Source: Chara braunii
Lineage: Eukaryota > Streptophyta > Charophyceae > Charales > Characeae
Direction: 5' to 3'
NCBI GenBank assembly: GCA_003427395.1
Contig: BFEA01001052.1
Location: 68,642-113,251 of the forward strand
Length of the DNA: 44,610 nt
Shown: piece after piece, positions 1 to 9,799 of the stretch
Numbering within the stretch: the first letter of the stretch is position 1
Layout: each line of letters opens with the position of its first letter
Notes under the pieces: model-generated
Database searches by the model: none
The model's input: only the letters and a program-made list of their open reading frames with translations
What the model was told of the DNA's origin: nothing
Made by a program: the position numbers and the translations under genes

Positions 1-360
1 AGAGAACTTGACCTTTGACCTGCTTTCACGTTTCTGAGCCCTGGCGAGATACCCTTTCACGCTGCTTTACTTTTACGAGGCCTGAGGCCTGCATCAGGTA
101 AAGGCCCTTTTAAAAAGGAAAAACACTCGAATTTTCAATTTTGCAAAAATGTGAAATTTCATGAATTTCAACCTAAAATAGTCCGTTTTTCAGAAGGCCA
201 AAGTCCGCATTCGGAATTTTAACAATTAGGGGGAAAATAAATTCGCGAAAATTGCGGACCTTAACCCTAATTTTGCGTGATTTCGCGGAATTTCCGGTTT
301 ATGGAAGCAATCGATTCCCTAATCAGAATTACCCTGTGAGCATATCCACTTAATGGGTCT
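1..360 (-). other. Probable leader of a minus-strand LTR element running off the left edge
   Basis: No credible open frame is seen. The stretch is AT-rich, with several short runs of the type aattttc and tgaaatttc. It lies immediately inside a primer-site-like sequence (361-372), so if that reading is right this is the untranslated leader of an element whose genes lie outside the window. This is inference from position only. Confidence 0.35.
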
Positions 361-372
361 GCCCCGATACCA
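361..372 (-). other. Primer binding site of a minus-strand LTR element
   Basis: Read on the minus strand this is TGGTATCGGGGC, close to the plant initiator-Met primer site TGGTATCAGAGC. It sits three bases from a TG dinucleotide at 376-377, the same 3-base spacing as in the complete element at 790-9656. It would prime minus-strand DNA synthesis of the element. Confidence 0.55.
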
Positions 373-375
373 AAC

Positions 376-789
376 TGTTGCATACTAGTGAATCCGTCAC
401 CAAGTATGGGCAGAACCAAAGATCAACCAATATAGGATGAGCATGTATACAGCGGAAGTCTGAGAAATGGTCTGACTCACATAGAGTGAACTTACCCAAA
501 CATCACTCAAAGGGGGGTCTGAAGCCTTACATAGACGATGCTTCAGGCCCCGTACAGTCATACACAGATGAATGGTGGGAGGAGAGACGATGGAGGTGGG
601 AGATATGGACAGCGCCAGATGTCACCGAGATAGAAACCAGTAAGGTCACCGATATGGTAGCCCAAAATGTCACAGAACAAAATCAGAATGTCGTGGACAT
701 AAGTCACCAATGTCGGAGGTACCGAATCCTAATGTAACCGATGTCCGATTTGTGATGCCGCCTGGTATCAATCCCAACTATCTCCAATG
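376..789 (-). mobile_element. 5' LTR (partial) of an upstream element, cut by E1
   Basis: The LTR edge is placed by TG at 376 next to the primer site. No matching second LTR is in the window, so the far boundary is unknown. E1 begins at 790, so this LTR either ends before it or was interrupted by it and resumes after 9656. Two frames of 80-90 codons here resemble nothing known and I do not call them genes. Confidence 0.4.
786..789. other. Left target-site duplication of E1
   Basis: AATG directly precedes the left LTR and is repeated directly after the right LTR (9657-9660). The match extends to AATGT if the terminal T of the LTR is counted as shared. Gypsy integrases usually leave 4-6 bp duplications. 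Confidence 0.6.
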
Positions 790-1711
790 TGCAAGGGAGA
801 TGAGCAATAGCGAACTTCAGCAATCAAACAACATCATACATATGAGTCCAGATTGTCTTGACCTCGAACCAACAACAGAATTGCATCACGAGATTCACCA
901 AATAAGAACACACCAAGAGTTCATAATTGACAATGCTGAAATAATCCCATCATCATCAACGAAGAACCAGAGTTGATATCCTATCTGGCGCTTGGCGCCC
1001 AGACTACATGTGGCAGATCCTATCTAGCCTATACTACGAAGGCGAAAGATGACGTCAACAACATTCCCGAAGTACGAGCATATGGCGACCAATGTCGCAC
1101 GCTTCCAGCACCAGGTATGTCTCGCGCTACACTCACAACCTTGTTCCCCAACTCACAGATGCCACTAGCACCCAAGGACCACCCTACGCCTCACCCAACT
1201 TACAGCAGCGCAGCTCGGCTATGGCTGCGTGCTCCTTCCCTGCTCGCCCGTGAGAGCGTAGGCGCCAACTAGCAAATAGCGCAGCAGCAGCACTTGCGCA
1301 GCATGCAGCCAGCACCCAAATGCCAATGAGGAGGCAGGCCCTTCCCTATATCGAAGTGGCCTGCCTGCGCCCAGTCCCAGGAAGCTTCCAGTAGGCCCCG
1401 GTAGTCTGAGGCCCAGCACGACGAGAGCAGGCCTCGGGCCTGAAGTGGTTGCCTGTGCCCAACTGCCTTCGGCCTGCGTTTGGCCCGATACCCGTATTCA
1501 GCCCAGGGCCTGCTTCACATACATTCACACAGGCGGCCCAGGGCCTGGGTTCACCCAACCAACTGGCATTGCACAACTGCCTGAATTTCCCTGAGTTGCG
1601 TGGTGGCCAGAAAAGGGCCCTGAGGGCCTCGTCGAGCTTGCCTTCGCTTAGGGCGGCCGACGGGCTGCAAAAATGGGCCCTTATGGGGTTCATAGAGGCA
1701 ATGGCCTCGCA
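790..1711 (-). repeat. 3' LTR of E1
   Basis: This 922-bp copy starts tgcaaggg and ends cctcgca on the plus strand, so it runs TG...CA on either strand. It is repeated at 8639-9656 in the same orientation. The polypurine tract abuts its inner edge at 1712. It would supply the polyadenylation region for the element's RNA. Confidence 0.93.
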
Positions 1712-1724
1712 TTCCCTCCTCCTT
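1712..1724 (-). other. Polypurine tract of E1
   Basis: Read on the minus strand this is AAGGAGGAGGGAA, an uninterrupted 13-base purine run touching the first base of the 3' LTR. RNase H normally leaves such a tract as the plus-strand primer. Confidence 0.88.
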
Positions 1725-1748
1725 AGCTTCAACAGTCCTCTGAGAAGC

Positions 1749-4700
1749 TCAGTCTTCAATCATAGGGCGCTTTCCCTTCTGCAGAGATCTCTCGTATTGC
1801 GTTACAACTTGAGGAGCGGTCTGCATGAGCTCTTCCCTGGTGAACCAGTGGTCCTCCTTCTGATCTGTGTGATGCCGGAACCGAACGCGGTACTGAAGCT
1901 TTGGTTTCGGAGGACGTCCCCTGCCTGCGGGTCTTGATACCGGCAACTCTCTGTGATCCACAATATCATCGATGTCCACCTCTCCGTCCATGGTTGGGGG
2001 CAGCATTGAGTGACGAGATGGAAACTGATCAGTTTCTTTGAAAGGTGCCAGCTTGGAGGCATGAAAGACTGGGTAAGTACGGAGATGACCAGGAATCCGG
2101 ATAACGTAAGATGGCCCATCCGGATCTGTCCTGACGATGTCTAAGACTTCCCAAGGTCCAAAGTATTGGGGCATGATTTTGCGGGAAATCCCATACTCCT
2201 GTCCCAGTTCTGAAGACTTAACCCAGACCCTATCCCCAACCTGAAATGTAGAAGGCCGGCGGTGTCTGTTTTCAGACTCTATCATTGCTGCCTGAGCCTT
2301 CTGCATCTGTTCTACAACCTGCTGCATTTTCTGTTCATATCTGTAGGCAAACTCTAAAGTACCCGGTGCAGCAGTTGATTGATTCTCAGGAAGGAGAAAG
2401 TCAAGGGCTAGTCTAGGCTTGAAAGTCAGTAGTAAACTGTTCGGGCTCACCCCAGTGGCACTGTGTACCGCATTGTTATACAGACTGGCGATGAGTGCAA
2501 GCTTCTCATCCTAGTCCACCTGGTTGGGCTTGATGTAATGCCTCAACAGGTGTTGTACAACGCGGTTCAGTTGCTCGGCCTGGCCGTTAGCCTCAGGGTG
2601 ATTCCCAGAAGTCATTTGCAACTGAGTGCCCTGCTCTGCAGCAGCGGCCTTCCACAACTCGCTGGTAAACCTGACATCCCTGTCACTAACAATAGACTTC
2701 GGTAAACCAAAGTCTCTAACCCAGTTTTCTTTGAACATTCGGATCACGTACTCCGTCTTTGCTGTTTCCGGCATAGCTACTAACTTAGCATACTTACTAA
2801 ATCTATCCACAATGACGAAGATGTGACGCATCCCATTCTTGCTGGTGATCAGAGTATCCATGAAATCCATGGACAGACTCTCACCAGGCCGTTCCGGAAT
2901 CGGAAGGGGCTTCAAAAGCCCAAGAGGATCCTGAGTACGTGGCTTGTCCCGTTGACAAACTTGACAAGTCTCCACGTACAGCTGGGCATCTCGCATCATC
3001 GTGGGCCACCAGAGCCGCTGCAGCAAGTTGGCTGCGGTCATCTTATACCCAAAATGGCCGGTGGCATCATGACACTCACCTAAAAACAAACTATGCAAAG
3101 ACTCGCTATTTGGAACACACAAGCGTTTATTCCCTGCCTTCTCCAGGAACAGCAAGCCATTGACCAATTCAAACTCGGCGGAAGTCTTCTTGTCCTTCGC
3201 CTCAAGTCTACGTATGATCTCAGACATAAACTGGTCCTCGCGATAGGCTTCCACTAGAGACTGAGTAACATTATCTGTTAGATCGAACTCAGTAATCAGC
3301 GTACCTGAGAAGTCCGGTCTGCGCGACAAGGCATCAACAACCTTGTTGTACTCCCCTTTGAGATACTGAGGGTCAAAGTCATATTGCTCAATGACTTCAA
3401 TCCAACGCTTGAGAGCGTCAGAGAGCACCGGCTGGGTTCTCATCCATCTCAGGGTCTGATGATCAGTCCTGAGGATGAAGAACCTCCCAAGGAGATAGTG
3501 TCTCCAATGGGTGAGAGCCTTGTACACCGCATAGAGTTCCTTCTCATAAGTGGACTTAGCCAACTTCTGAGACGGCATTTTCTTGGACATGTACTCTACT
3601 GGCCTCAACTTTGGCCCCTCCTGTTGCGCGAGCACGGCGCCAATGCCATATTGGCTAGCATCCGTGGTGACTATGAACGGCTTGTCAGGATCAGGAAGCT
3701 TCAAGACCTCGTAGTGCGTCAACGCATGCTTCAGATGTCTGAAAGCAGCCTCGCACTCATCTGTCCACTCCCATGGGGTGTCAAGGCGGGTCAGATCAGT
3801 CAAAGGAGCGGCCACTATGCTCTAGTTCTTAACGAAAGTCCTATAGTAGCCTGTCATTCCCAAGAAAGATCTCATCTCAGTCAAAGACTGAGGATGTGGC
3901 CAATCACGAATGCTGGCCACCTTCGCGTCATCGGGCTTCAACCCTTCCGCGGAAATCTCATGACCCAAGTACAAGACACGGGTGCGGCCAAACTCGCACT
4001 TCTCACCGTTGATCTTGAACTTGTGCTGTCGCAAGAGGCTGAGGACTTAATCCAAATGTGCAACATGCTCCTCGACAGTCTTACTAAAAATAAGTATGTC
4101 ATCGAGGTACACGATGACAAACTTATCTAAGTAGTCATGAAATATCCGATTCATAGCGTTCTGAAAGGTGCCAGGAGCATTGCAAAGGCCAAAAGGCATC
4201 ACCACAAACTCGTAAAGACCGTACCTGGTCTGGAAAGCGGTTTTGTGCTGATCCTCGGCCCGGATTGCAATCTGATGGTACCCGGACTCCAGATCTATCT
4301 TACTGAAGTACCGACACCCTTGCACTCTATCTAACAGGTCGTCGATGCGCGGTAGGGGCTCTCTGTTCTTTACAGTGATGGCATTGAGGCCCCTATAGTC
4401 AATGCACATCCTAACAGTACCCTCCTTCTTCTTAGGTATGAATAAAACTGGGGACCCATAAGGAGAGACACTCGGCCGGATCCAACCCTTCTCTACGAGT
4501 TCCTTGAGTTGGCGGCGAAGCTCATCAAGCTCGCCTGGAGACATCCGATAGATCCTACCCTTCGGGATACTAGACCCTGGGATAATCTCTATCGCGTGGA
4601 CGACCTCCCTCTCAACAACCCTTGTCGGCTCTTCAAATAGATCAGGGTACTTAGCAACTACTCCCTCTATCTCCGGCGGCATTTTCACCGGCTCGGGTGC

Positions 4701-5390
4701 AGCAGAGACATAGACTAAATACATACCCTCCTCCTGATTTTGCTTATAATAGTTGTAGAACACGGCCACACACATGCACCCATAGGACTCAATCAGACTA
4801 CTAGCTTTGAACTTATGTAATCTGGCGGTCCCTCCACCTGACAAAGTGTGTTTGACCACTTTTCGGTCCCAGTCAAACTGAAGTTGTGCTACAGAGAGGT
4901 AGTACATACCTAGTAACATGTCCATTGGGAGCTCGTCACTTACTAGGAACGAGACACGATGCCTCAAGTCCCCTCCCGCGTACGGGAAACAACACTCAAC
5001 ATCCTGGAGGGAGTCGTTGACTACCATGCGCTGTTTGTTGGCACAGGTCGACTCCACAGGTCGACTCAGGCGCTGCACTCGCCCCTGTAAACGCAGCCTC
5101 TCAACGCACGCGCGACTGATAAAGTTCCTAGTCGAGCAAGTGTCATAATAGGCCCCGGCCTTGCGGCCGCCAATGACAACCTCGTTGACGAACATCTCAC
5201 CCTTCGGGGCTTTGACTAGTGTCGTCCAGGAAGCTAGCGGGTCTGATCTAGACCACTCCACCTCTAGCTCCTCTAAGGACTCGAACACATTCATCGAACA
5301 TAGGCTCGATGGGTATGAATGTGCTTGTGGGACGACGTTGGGGTCGGTAGCTTGGGCCATCTCTCGAGATGGTGAGGGTGTCTCCACCAT
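1749..5390 (-). pseudogene. pol: E1 pol: protease-RT-RNase H-integrase-chromodomain, three in-frame stops
   Basis: One reading frame runs from about 5390 to a stop at 1749-1751, broken by stops at 4047-4049, 3822-3824 and 2511-2513. In order: retropepsin-like region with YDTCSTRNF (a Cys where the active site usually reads DTG or DSG); reverse transcriptase with [18 protein letters not shown] and catalytic YLDD; RNase H with TTDAS, STYEKELYA, TDHQTLRW and DALSRR; integrase with an HHCC zinc finger and DDE core (SMDFMD, VSDRD, GQAEQLN); a GDRVWV C-terminal region and a chromodomain-like end with DHWFTREEL. pol lies in the -1 frame relative to the end of gag, so frameshifting or a separate start would be needed. 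Domain content is otherwise full length. The third stop falls where this family normally has Trp. Confidence 0.92.
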
Positions 5391-5419
5391 CTCGACCCTA
5401 GCAGGAACAACTACTATTC

Positions 5420-5779
5420 CTACTGGCCCGATGTGTTTCCCGGAGCACTGCCTGAAGTACTGGCAACATTGCTACCAACGGGTTGAGAGGATCCCAACAC
5501 CTGCCCAATCATAGGTGGGATCTTTTCTGTCACCTTCTTGTTGCGGCACTTGAACTGGCTATGGCCATATTGGCCAAAACGAATACAGGTCTGCCGAGAG
5601 TAACGGTCTCTCCACACGTCCTCAGTGAAACCCGCCTTCTCCCATGGAGGAGCGTTGGGGTCAACTTGACTCCTAGACCGGGAGCCTCCACGGCGTCTAC
5701 CGGTCGCCTTACCTTTTTGAGATACGGCAGCGACTACTCCACCCTCTGAAGCATCTATGCTGCCTGCCTCTGAACCTAC
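5420..5779 (-). pseudogene. gag: E1 gag, nucleocapsid part with degenerate zinc knuckle
   Basis: This is the C-terminal part of gag: a basic Gly/Arg/Ser-rich stretch and a single zinc-knuckle-like motif CIRFGQYGHSQFKC. The family pattern is CX2CX4HX4C; the first Cys, the His and the last Cys are present, but Phe stands at the second Cys. RNA binding would be impaired. Gag ends at a stop (5420-5422), with pol starting in the -1 frame beyond. The segment is cut off from the rest of gag by the inverted block at about 5780-6135. Confidence 0.82.
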
Positions 5780-6135
5780 TCTGATGCGATCCTGACACTG
5801 CACACGCAGAAGTTTAAGTCAGTAAGGGAAGCCACCGACGCTGTAGAGCGTCTGATCTGTGTCCCAGGGGTGCGCTATGACCCCCAGGTCCTACTGACTT
5901 CGTACTTGAGATGCTTTTCTCAGCCTCTCAGGAACCAGTTGGCAAAGGAGGCCAATATCAATATGCACAACTTTCCTTCGTTCAGCAAGGTAGCCCTAGA
6001 CCTTGAAGCTAAGATAGGGCATGGACAGGCACCCACTATGGATGGAAGAAAGAAAACACTGCCTCCTAACTGGAAGGCGGAAGGTCGCTTGATGTTTGTC
6101 GACAACGATGGTTCAACCATCGAGGTGGACGACCC
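5780..6135 (+). pseudogene. gag: Inverted middle segment of E1 gag
   Basis: Here the gag-like protein reads on the plus strand, opposite to the gag parts on both sides. The translation contains TLHTQKFKS, ERLICVPGVRYDPQV and LRNQLAKEANIN. It lines up in order with the E4 gag stretch containing TIHTRKWKS, DELVVVPDHGV and FRGQFFATS. In E4 that stretch directly follows the part of gag that ends here at the junction (RWHDPQE in E1, RFADVAR in E4). The piece missing from the minus-strand reading is therefore present but flipped. Breakpoints are uncertain by roughly 10 bp (about 5775-5785 and 6128-6142). Confidence 0.8.
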
Positions 6136-7367
6136 TCCTGAGGATCATGCCACCTTTCTTCCACCATCTTCAGGAAGTCCTCCAATTTATGGGAGGCCGC
6201 CCAAGCGCGGAAGTCATGACCATACCCCTGGAGTTGTACCAAACCACTCAGCCATCTTGCTGCACTACCCTCTAGGTAGGAAGCATCCACAAACACTTCT
6301 TCGTGCGGCAAGGTGAGTTTACACCTGACGTAGACCGGCACTGCCCTCAACCACGTGTCGAGGTCTTCGCCCCTCTTATCCCCTGTAAAAGGTTTGGGAG
6401 CGGCGATGGCCATCTTTGGAACCCACTGAGTTTGTCCCGGTCCCTGCACCACTCCGGGCTGTGGACCCGGTGACACAGGTTGCTGTGCTAGCTGCTGGGG
6501 CTGCGTGCCCTGAGGCTGCACAGGCTGCGTGGTGACTGCAACCTGCGACGAACTTTGAGTGAACACTGTCTGAATAGGAACCTGCAAACTACTCCCTGCT
6601 GTTACCCCTCCTGACAGCGGCATGCCCATGGAAACGATAGCAACCGATGACGGGGCTACATATGGGGATACCCCGATCACCGGTGGGACAGAAAAAGGAG
6701 GATATGGCACGGGCCAAGCACCAGGCCCGGCTGGTGATGGTGCTGCCTGAGCACGGCCTGCCAAAGCGGCTAGGCTCTGTTGAATGTCCTGAAGGATGGT
6801 AGTTTTATGCTCCTGCATCTCTATTACGCCTAGCAGGGCCTTCCTAACTACCTTCACATCATCATCCATATGCATCAGGTCCATCGTATCTAACTCCTCT
6901 ATATCTGCCCCTCTCCGCTGCATCCTGGCTCTTCTTCTGATCATCTTTTCCTTTTCCGCTTTTATCTCTCCTAATGCCCGCTGTAGTTGTGCCTCCTGCA
7001 GGGCTACCTGCTGGATGGCGACATCCTCTGGAGTCAACACCGCGGCCTGGCTTGCCATAACGCCAGTGGACTGGCTCACGGTCTGCGCGACCGTTGACCC
7101 GACGACACCTGAACTACTGGCTTGGGAAGTCTGCTGCGCAGAAGTGACCATGGTTGTAGTGGTCATGGCTGCTGTAGCACCGGCCTCGCTACCTAAATTT
7201 CTGCTGGCCTCGGCTGCTCTAGCCCTCCTCTGCTGCTGCTGCCTCTCCCTAAGCCGGCGGAACAGAATCCTATCACCCTCCGGTCCTAAGGACACGTGGG
7301 CTATCGGGCGTCTACCCGATCGCAAGATTCTACGGTCGTCCTCTCCGATGTCCTCCTCGTCGCTCAT
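6136..7367 (-). pseudogene. gag: E1 gag, N-terminal and first capsid part
   Basis: The ATG at 7367-7365 opens an acidic start (MSDEEDIGEDDR), followed by an Arg/Gln-rich coiled-coil-like stretch, a long Pro/Gln/Val/Ser-rich linker, and the beginning of the retrotransposon gag domain (DLDTWLRAV, EGSAARWLSG, MVEERWHDPQE). After DPQE the frame runs into the inverted segment and ends at 6066 with unrelated residues. Gag would form the cytoplasmic particle that packages element RNA. No other upstream start in the leader looks better. Confidence 0.87.
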
Positions 7368-8623
7368 AGGCTACAACATTGTGCACTGTCGACACTAGAT
7401 CATTCAAGATGCCTACCGCAACATAGTGCACAGACCAACTAATTAGTTGGTGGCTATTTCGGAACAGATATCACTTGAGGTCAATAGGTAAGTCAGATTC
7501 CTACAACTGAAACTATTTTTAGTCTGACTAGTCCGCAAACAGAAGCACCAGGAACAATAAACAGTTCTAACTAATGCTGTCTGTCAGATGTCAATGGCAG
7601 TAGATCTAACTAATCAAAAACATAAAATAGAATCACTTGTGTGGATAGGACAACATGGAATTTTCTCGAACTTATCACCTGGAATCAACCCCTCCCTTAG
7701 TTCCCCTGAGTATCACTTGACGTCAGCATCCCTGAGCGATCTGGAGAGCGTTGCGTGTCTAAAGGTGTGTGTCCGGCCCACCCCTGTGCCCCGAGTATCC
7801 ACTGAGCTGGCCAGCCTTGCACGTATATTTATCCTCGGCGTGTCGCGCGCCTTACATCACTGGCTGATCCAGAGGTATTTCAACGTCCGCCCCCAAGTGA
7901 CATCAGGAATTATTTTACGTCGCAGCAGGACGACGATCACAACCAGTGATATCCCCTTCCCGTGTTTATTTATAGACGTCGGGTGCTCATCTTTCCTGTA
8001 GGGCTGGCCTACCCAGTAGTACCCATCTAACAGCGCAGCAAGCCGAACAAAGGACAAGCAGCAAGGCATGCATGCTCTACTCCCTGTGGGTTGGCATGGT
8101 GACCGTGACCCACTGCTTCATCCAGGGCCCTTCAAAAAGCTCCACCCATCTCCACCCAGATGCTCCACGTGAACATTGCCGACTCTCAAGGTTGAGCGCA
8201 CTCGACACCTCACGATGAGAGGACTCTCAAGAAGAAACACACAACCTCACGGTAAGAAGTGCCGGAGAGGGAAGATAAGGTTAAGAGCAACGTACCTCAT
8301 TTAGCTGCCCCCAACCACATAGATAATCTCACCAGATGACCAAATGGCGATTGCGATGACCAGTCACTGCATCGGCACAACCAGCATTATCTCGCCGTTC
8401 CACCTCAGCATCAATCGCACATTAGATAGTTCTCATCACACCGTCTAGACCACATTTCACCCCACGTAGCCTTCCTGGCGATCCCCTCACCTCCTGGGTC
8501 GCCTACACACTCGTCTCCACCCTCCTCACTATGCACCACTTACTGCCAAACTCGCCCAGCAGACCGCATGTATGTACCACATAAGGCAGAAGACAATCGC
8601 CAGACGAGCGCAATCGTACCACT
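7368..8623 (-). other. E1 untranslated leader
   Basis: About 1.26 kb separates the primer site from the gag ATG. No long frame with recognisable content is present. It holds an 18-bp perfect palindrome close to the gag start. Packaging and translation-control signals are expected here in this family, but none can be named from sequence. Confidence 0.7.
7434..7451. repeat. 18-bp perfect palindrome in E1 leader
   Basis: accaactaattagttggt equals its own reverse complement. It lies 67 bases upstream of the gag ATG on the element's strand. Retroelement leaders often use palindromes for RNA dimerisation; that role is inferred here. Confidence 0.6.
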
Positions 8624-8635
8624 GCTCCGATACCA
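8624..8635 (-). other. Primer binding site of E1
   Basis: Read on the minus strand this is TGGTATCGGAGC, three bases inside the 5' LTR. It differs by one base from the common plant initiator-Met site TGGTATCAGAGC. A tRNA ending GCUCCGAUACCA would pair perfectly. Confidence 0.88.
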
Positions 8636-8638
8636 AAT

Positions 8639-9656
8639 TGCAAGGGAGATGAGCAATAGCGAACTTCAGCAATCAAACAGCATCATACATATGAGTCCAG
8701 ATAGTCTTGACCTCAAACCAACAGCAGAATTGCATCACGAGATTCACCAAATAAGAACACACCAAGAGTTCATATTTGACAATGCTGAAATAATCCCATC
8801 ATCATCAACGAAGAACCAGAGTTCATATCCTATCTGGCGCTCGGCGCCCAGACTACATGTGGCAGATCCTATCTAGCCTATACTACGAAGCCGAAAGATG
8901 ACGTCAACAGCATTCCCGAAGTACGAGCATATGGCGACCAATGTCGCACGCTTCCAGCACCAGGTATGTCTCGCGCTACACTCACAACCTTGTTCCCCAA
9001 CTCACNCATTCCCGAAGTACGAGCATATGGCGACCAATGTCGCACGCTTCCAGCACCAGGTATGTCTCGCGCTACACTCACAACCTCGTTCCCCAACTCA
9101 CAGATGCCACTAGCACCCAAGGACCACCCTGCGCCTCACCCAGCTTACAGCAGCGCAGCTCGGCTATGGCTGCGTGCTCCTTCCCTGCTCGCCCGTGAGA
9201 GCGTAGGCGCCAGCTAGCAAATAGCGCAGCAGCAGCACTTGCGCAGCATGCAGCCAGCACCCGAATGCCAATGAGGAGGCAGGCCCTTCCCTATATCGAA
9301 GTGGCCTGCCTGCGTCCAGTCCCAGGAAGCTTCCAGTAGGCCCCGGTAGTCTGAGGCCCAGCACGACGAGAGCAGGCCTCGGGCCTGAAGTGGTTGCCTG
9401 TGCCCAACTGCCTTCGGCCTGTGTTTGGCCCGGTACCTGTATTCAGCCCAGGGCCTGCTTCACATACATTCACACAGGCGGCCCAGGGCCTGGGTTCACT
9501 CAACCAACTGGCGCTGCGCAACTGCCTGAATTTCCCTGAGTTGCGTGGTGGCCAGAAAAGGGCCCTGAGGGCCTCGTCGAGCCTGCCTTCACTTAGGGCG
9601 GCCGATGGGCTGCAAAAATGGGGCCTTATGGGGCTCATAGAGGCAATGGCCTCGCA
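8639..9656 (-). repeat. 5' LTR of E1, with internal 95-bp tandem duplication
   Basis: This is homologous to 790-1711 along its whole length and has the same TG...CA ends. It is 1,018 bp against 922 bp because a 95-bp block occurs twice (8911-9005 and 9007-9101) around a single N. It would carry the element's promoter. Confidence 0.92.
8911..9101. repeat. 95-bp tandem duplication split by one N
   Basis: The two 95-base copies are almost identical; one visible difference is ccttg against cctcg near the end. The other LTR has only one copy. The single N at 9006 between copies suggests an assembly join, so the duplication may be artificial. Confidence 0.8.
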
Positions 9657-9660
9657 AATG
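9657..9660. other. Right target-site duplication of E1
   Basis: AATG follows the last base of the right LTR and matches 786-789. Confidence 0.6.
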
Positions 9661-9736
9661 TCTCGAATATCACAGCCTCCTTCCACCGAAGTCCAATCAC
9701 TGATCTCTGTCCAACTCGTATCAATAGTCTTCAGTC

Positions 9737-9799
9737 TGAAGAAGACGAAGAAGAAGAAGAAGAAGAAGTCTGAAGAAGAAAAAGAAGAAGTCTGAAGAA
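9737..9799. repeat. GAA-type microsatellite
   Basis: Imperfect (GAA)n with gacgaag and gtctgaag interruptions. Frames reading Lys/Glu runs across it are composition artefacts. Confidence 0.85.

Larger units (their letters stand above)
790..9656 (-). mobile_element. E1: structurally complete Ty3/gypsy chromovirus-type retrotransposon, coding-defective
   Basis: The order on the minus strand is 5' LTR (8639-9656), primer site, leader, gag, protease, reverse transcriptase, RNase H, integrase, chromodomain-like tail, polypurine tract, 3' LTR (790-1711). Both LTRs run TG...CA and differ by about 27 substitutions over ~922 bp by eye, plus one 95-bp tandem duplication in the right copy. A 4-bp AATG duplication flanks the element. 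The domain order (integrase after RNase H) is Ty3/gypsy and not copia. Breaks: three in-frame stops in pol, an inverted gag segment and a damaged zinc knuckle. It could still be mobilised in trans, because the cis-acting parts look intact. Confidence 0.93.

Noticed and set aside
1219-1937. Frames of 60-160 codons in and around the E1 LTRs
   Set aside because: They recur in both LTR copies only because the LTR is duplicated; their composition follows GC-rich non-coding DNA and they overlap on both strands.
1749-5390. Cytosine-deamination (RIP-like) signature behind the premature stops
   Set aside because: Some stops fit C-to-T or G-to-A changes, but others (those where relatives have Tyr or Phe) need transversions. 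The pattern is mixed and the LTRs show no strong bias by eye.
6796-7398. 200-codon plus-strand frame over the E1 gag
   Set aside because: It is the antisense shadow of the gag N-terminal region, which has a clear family role on the minus strand.
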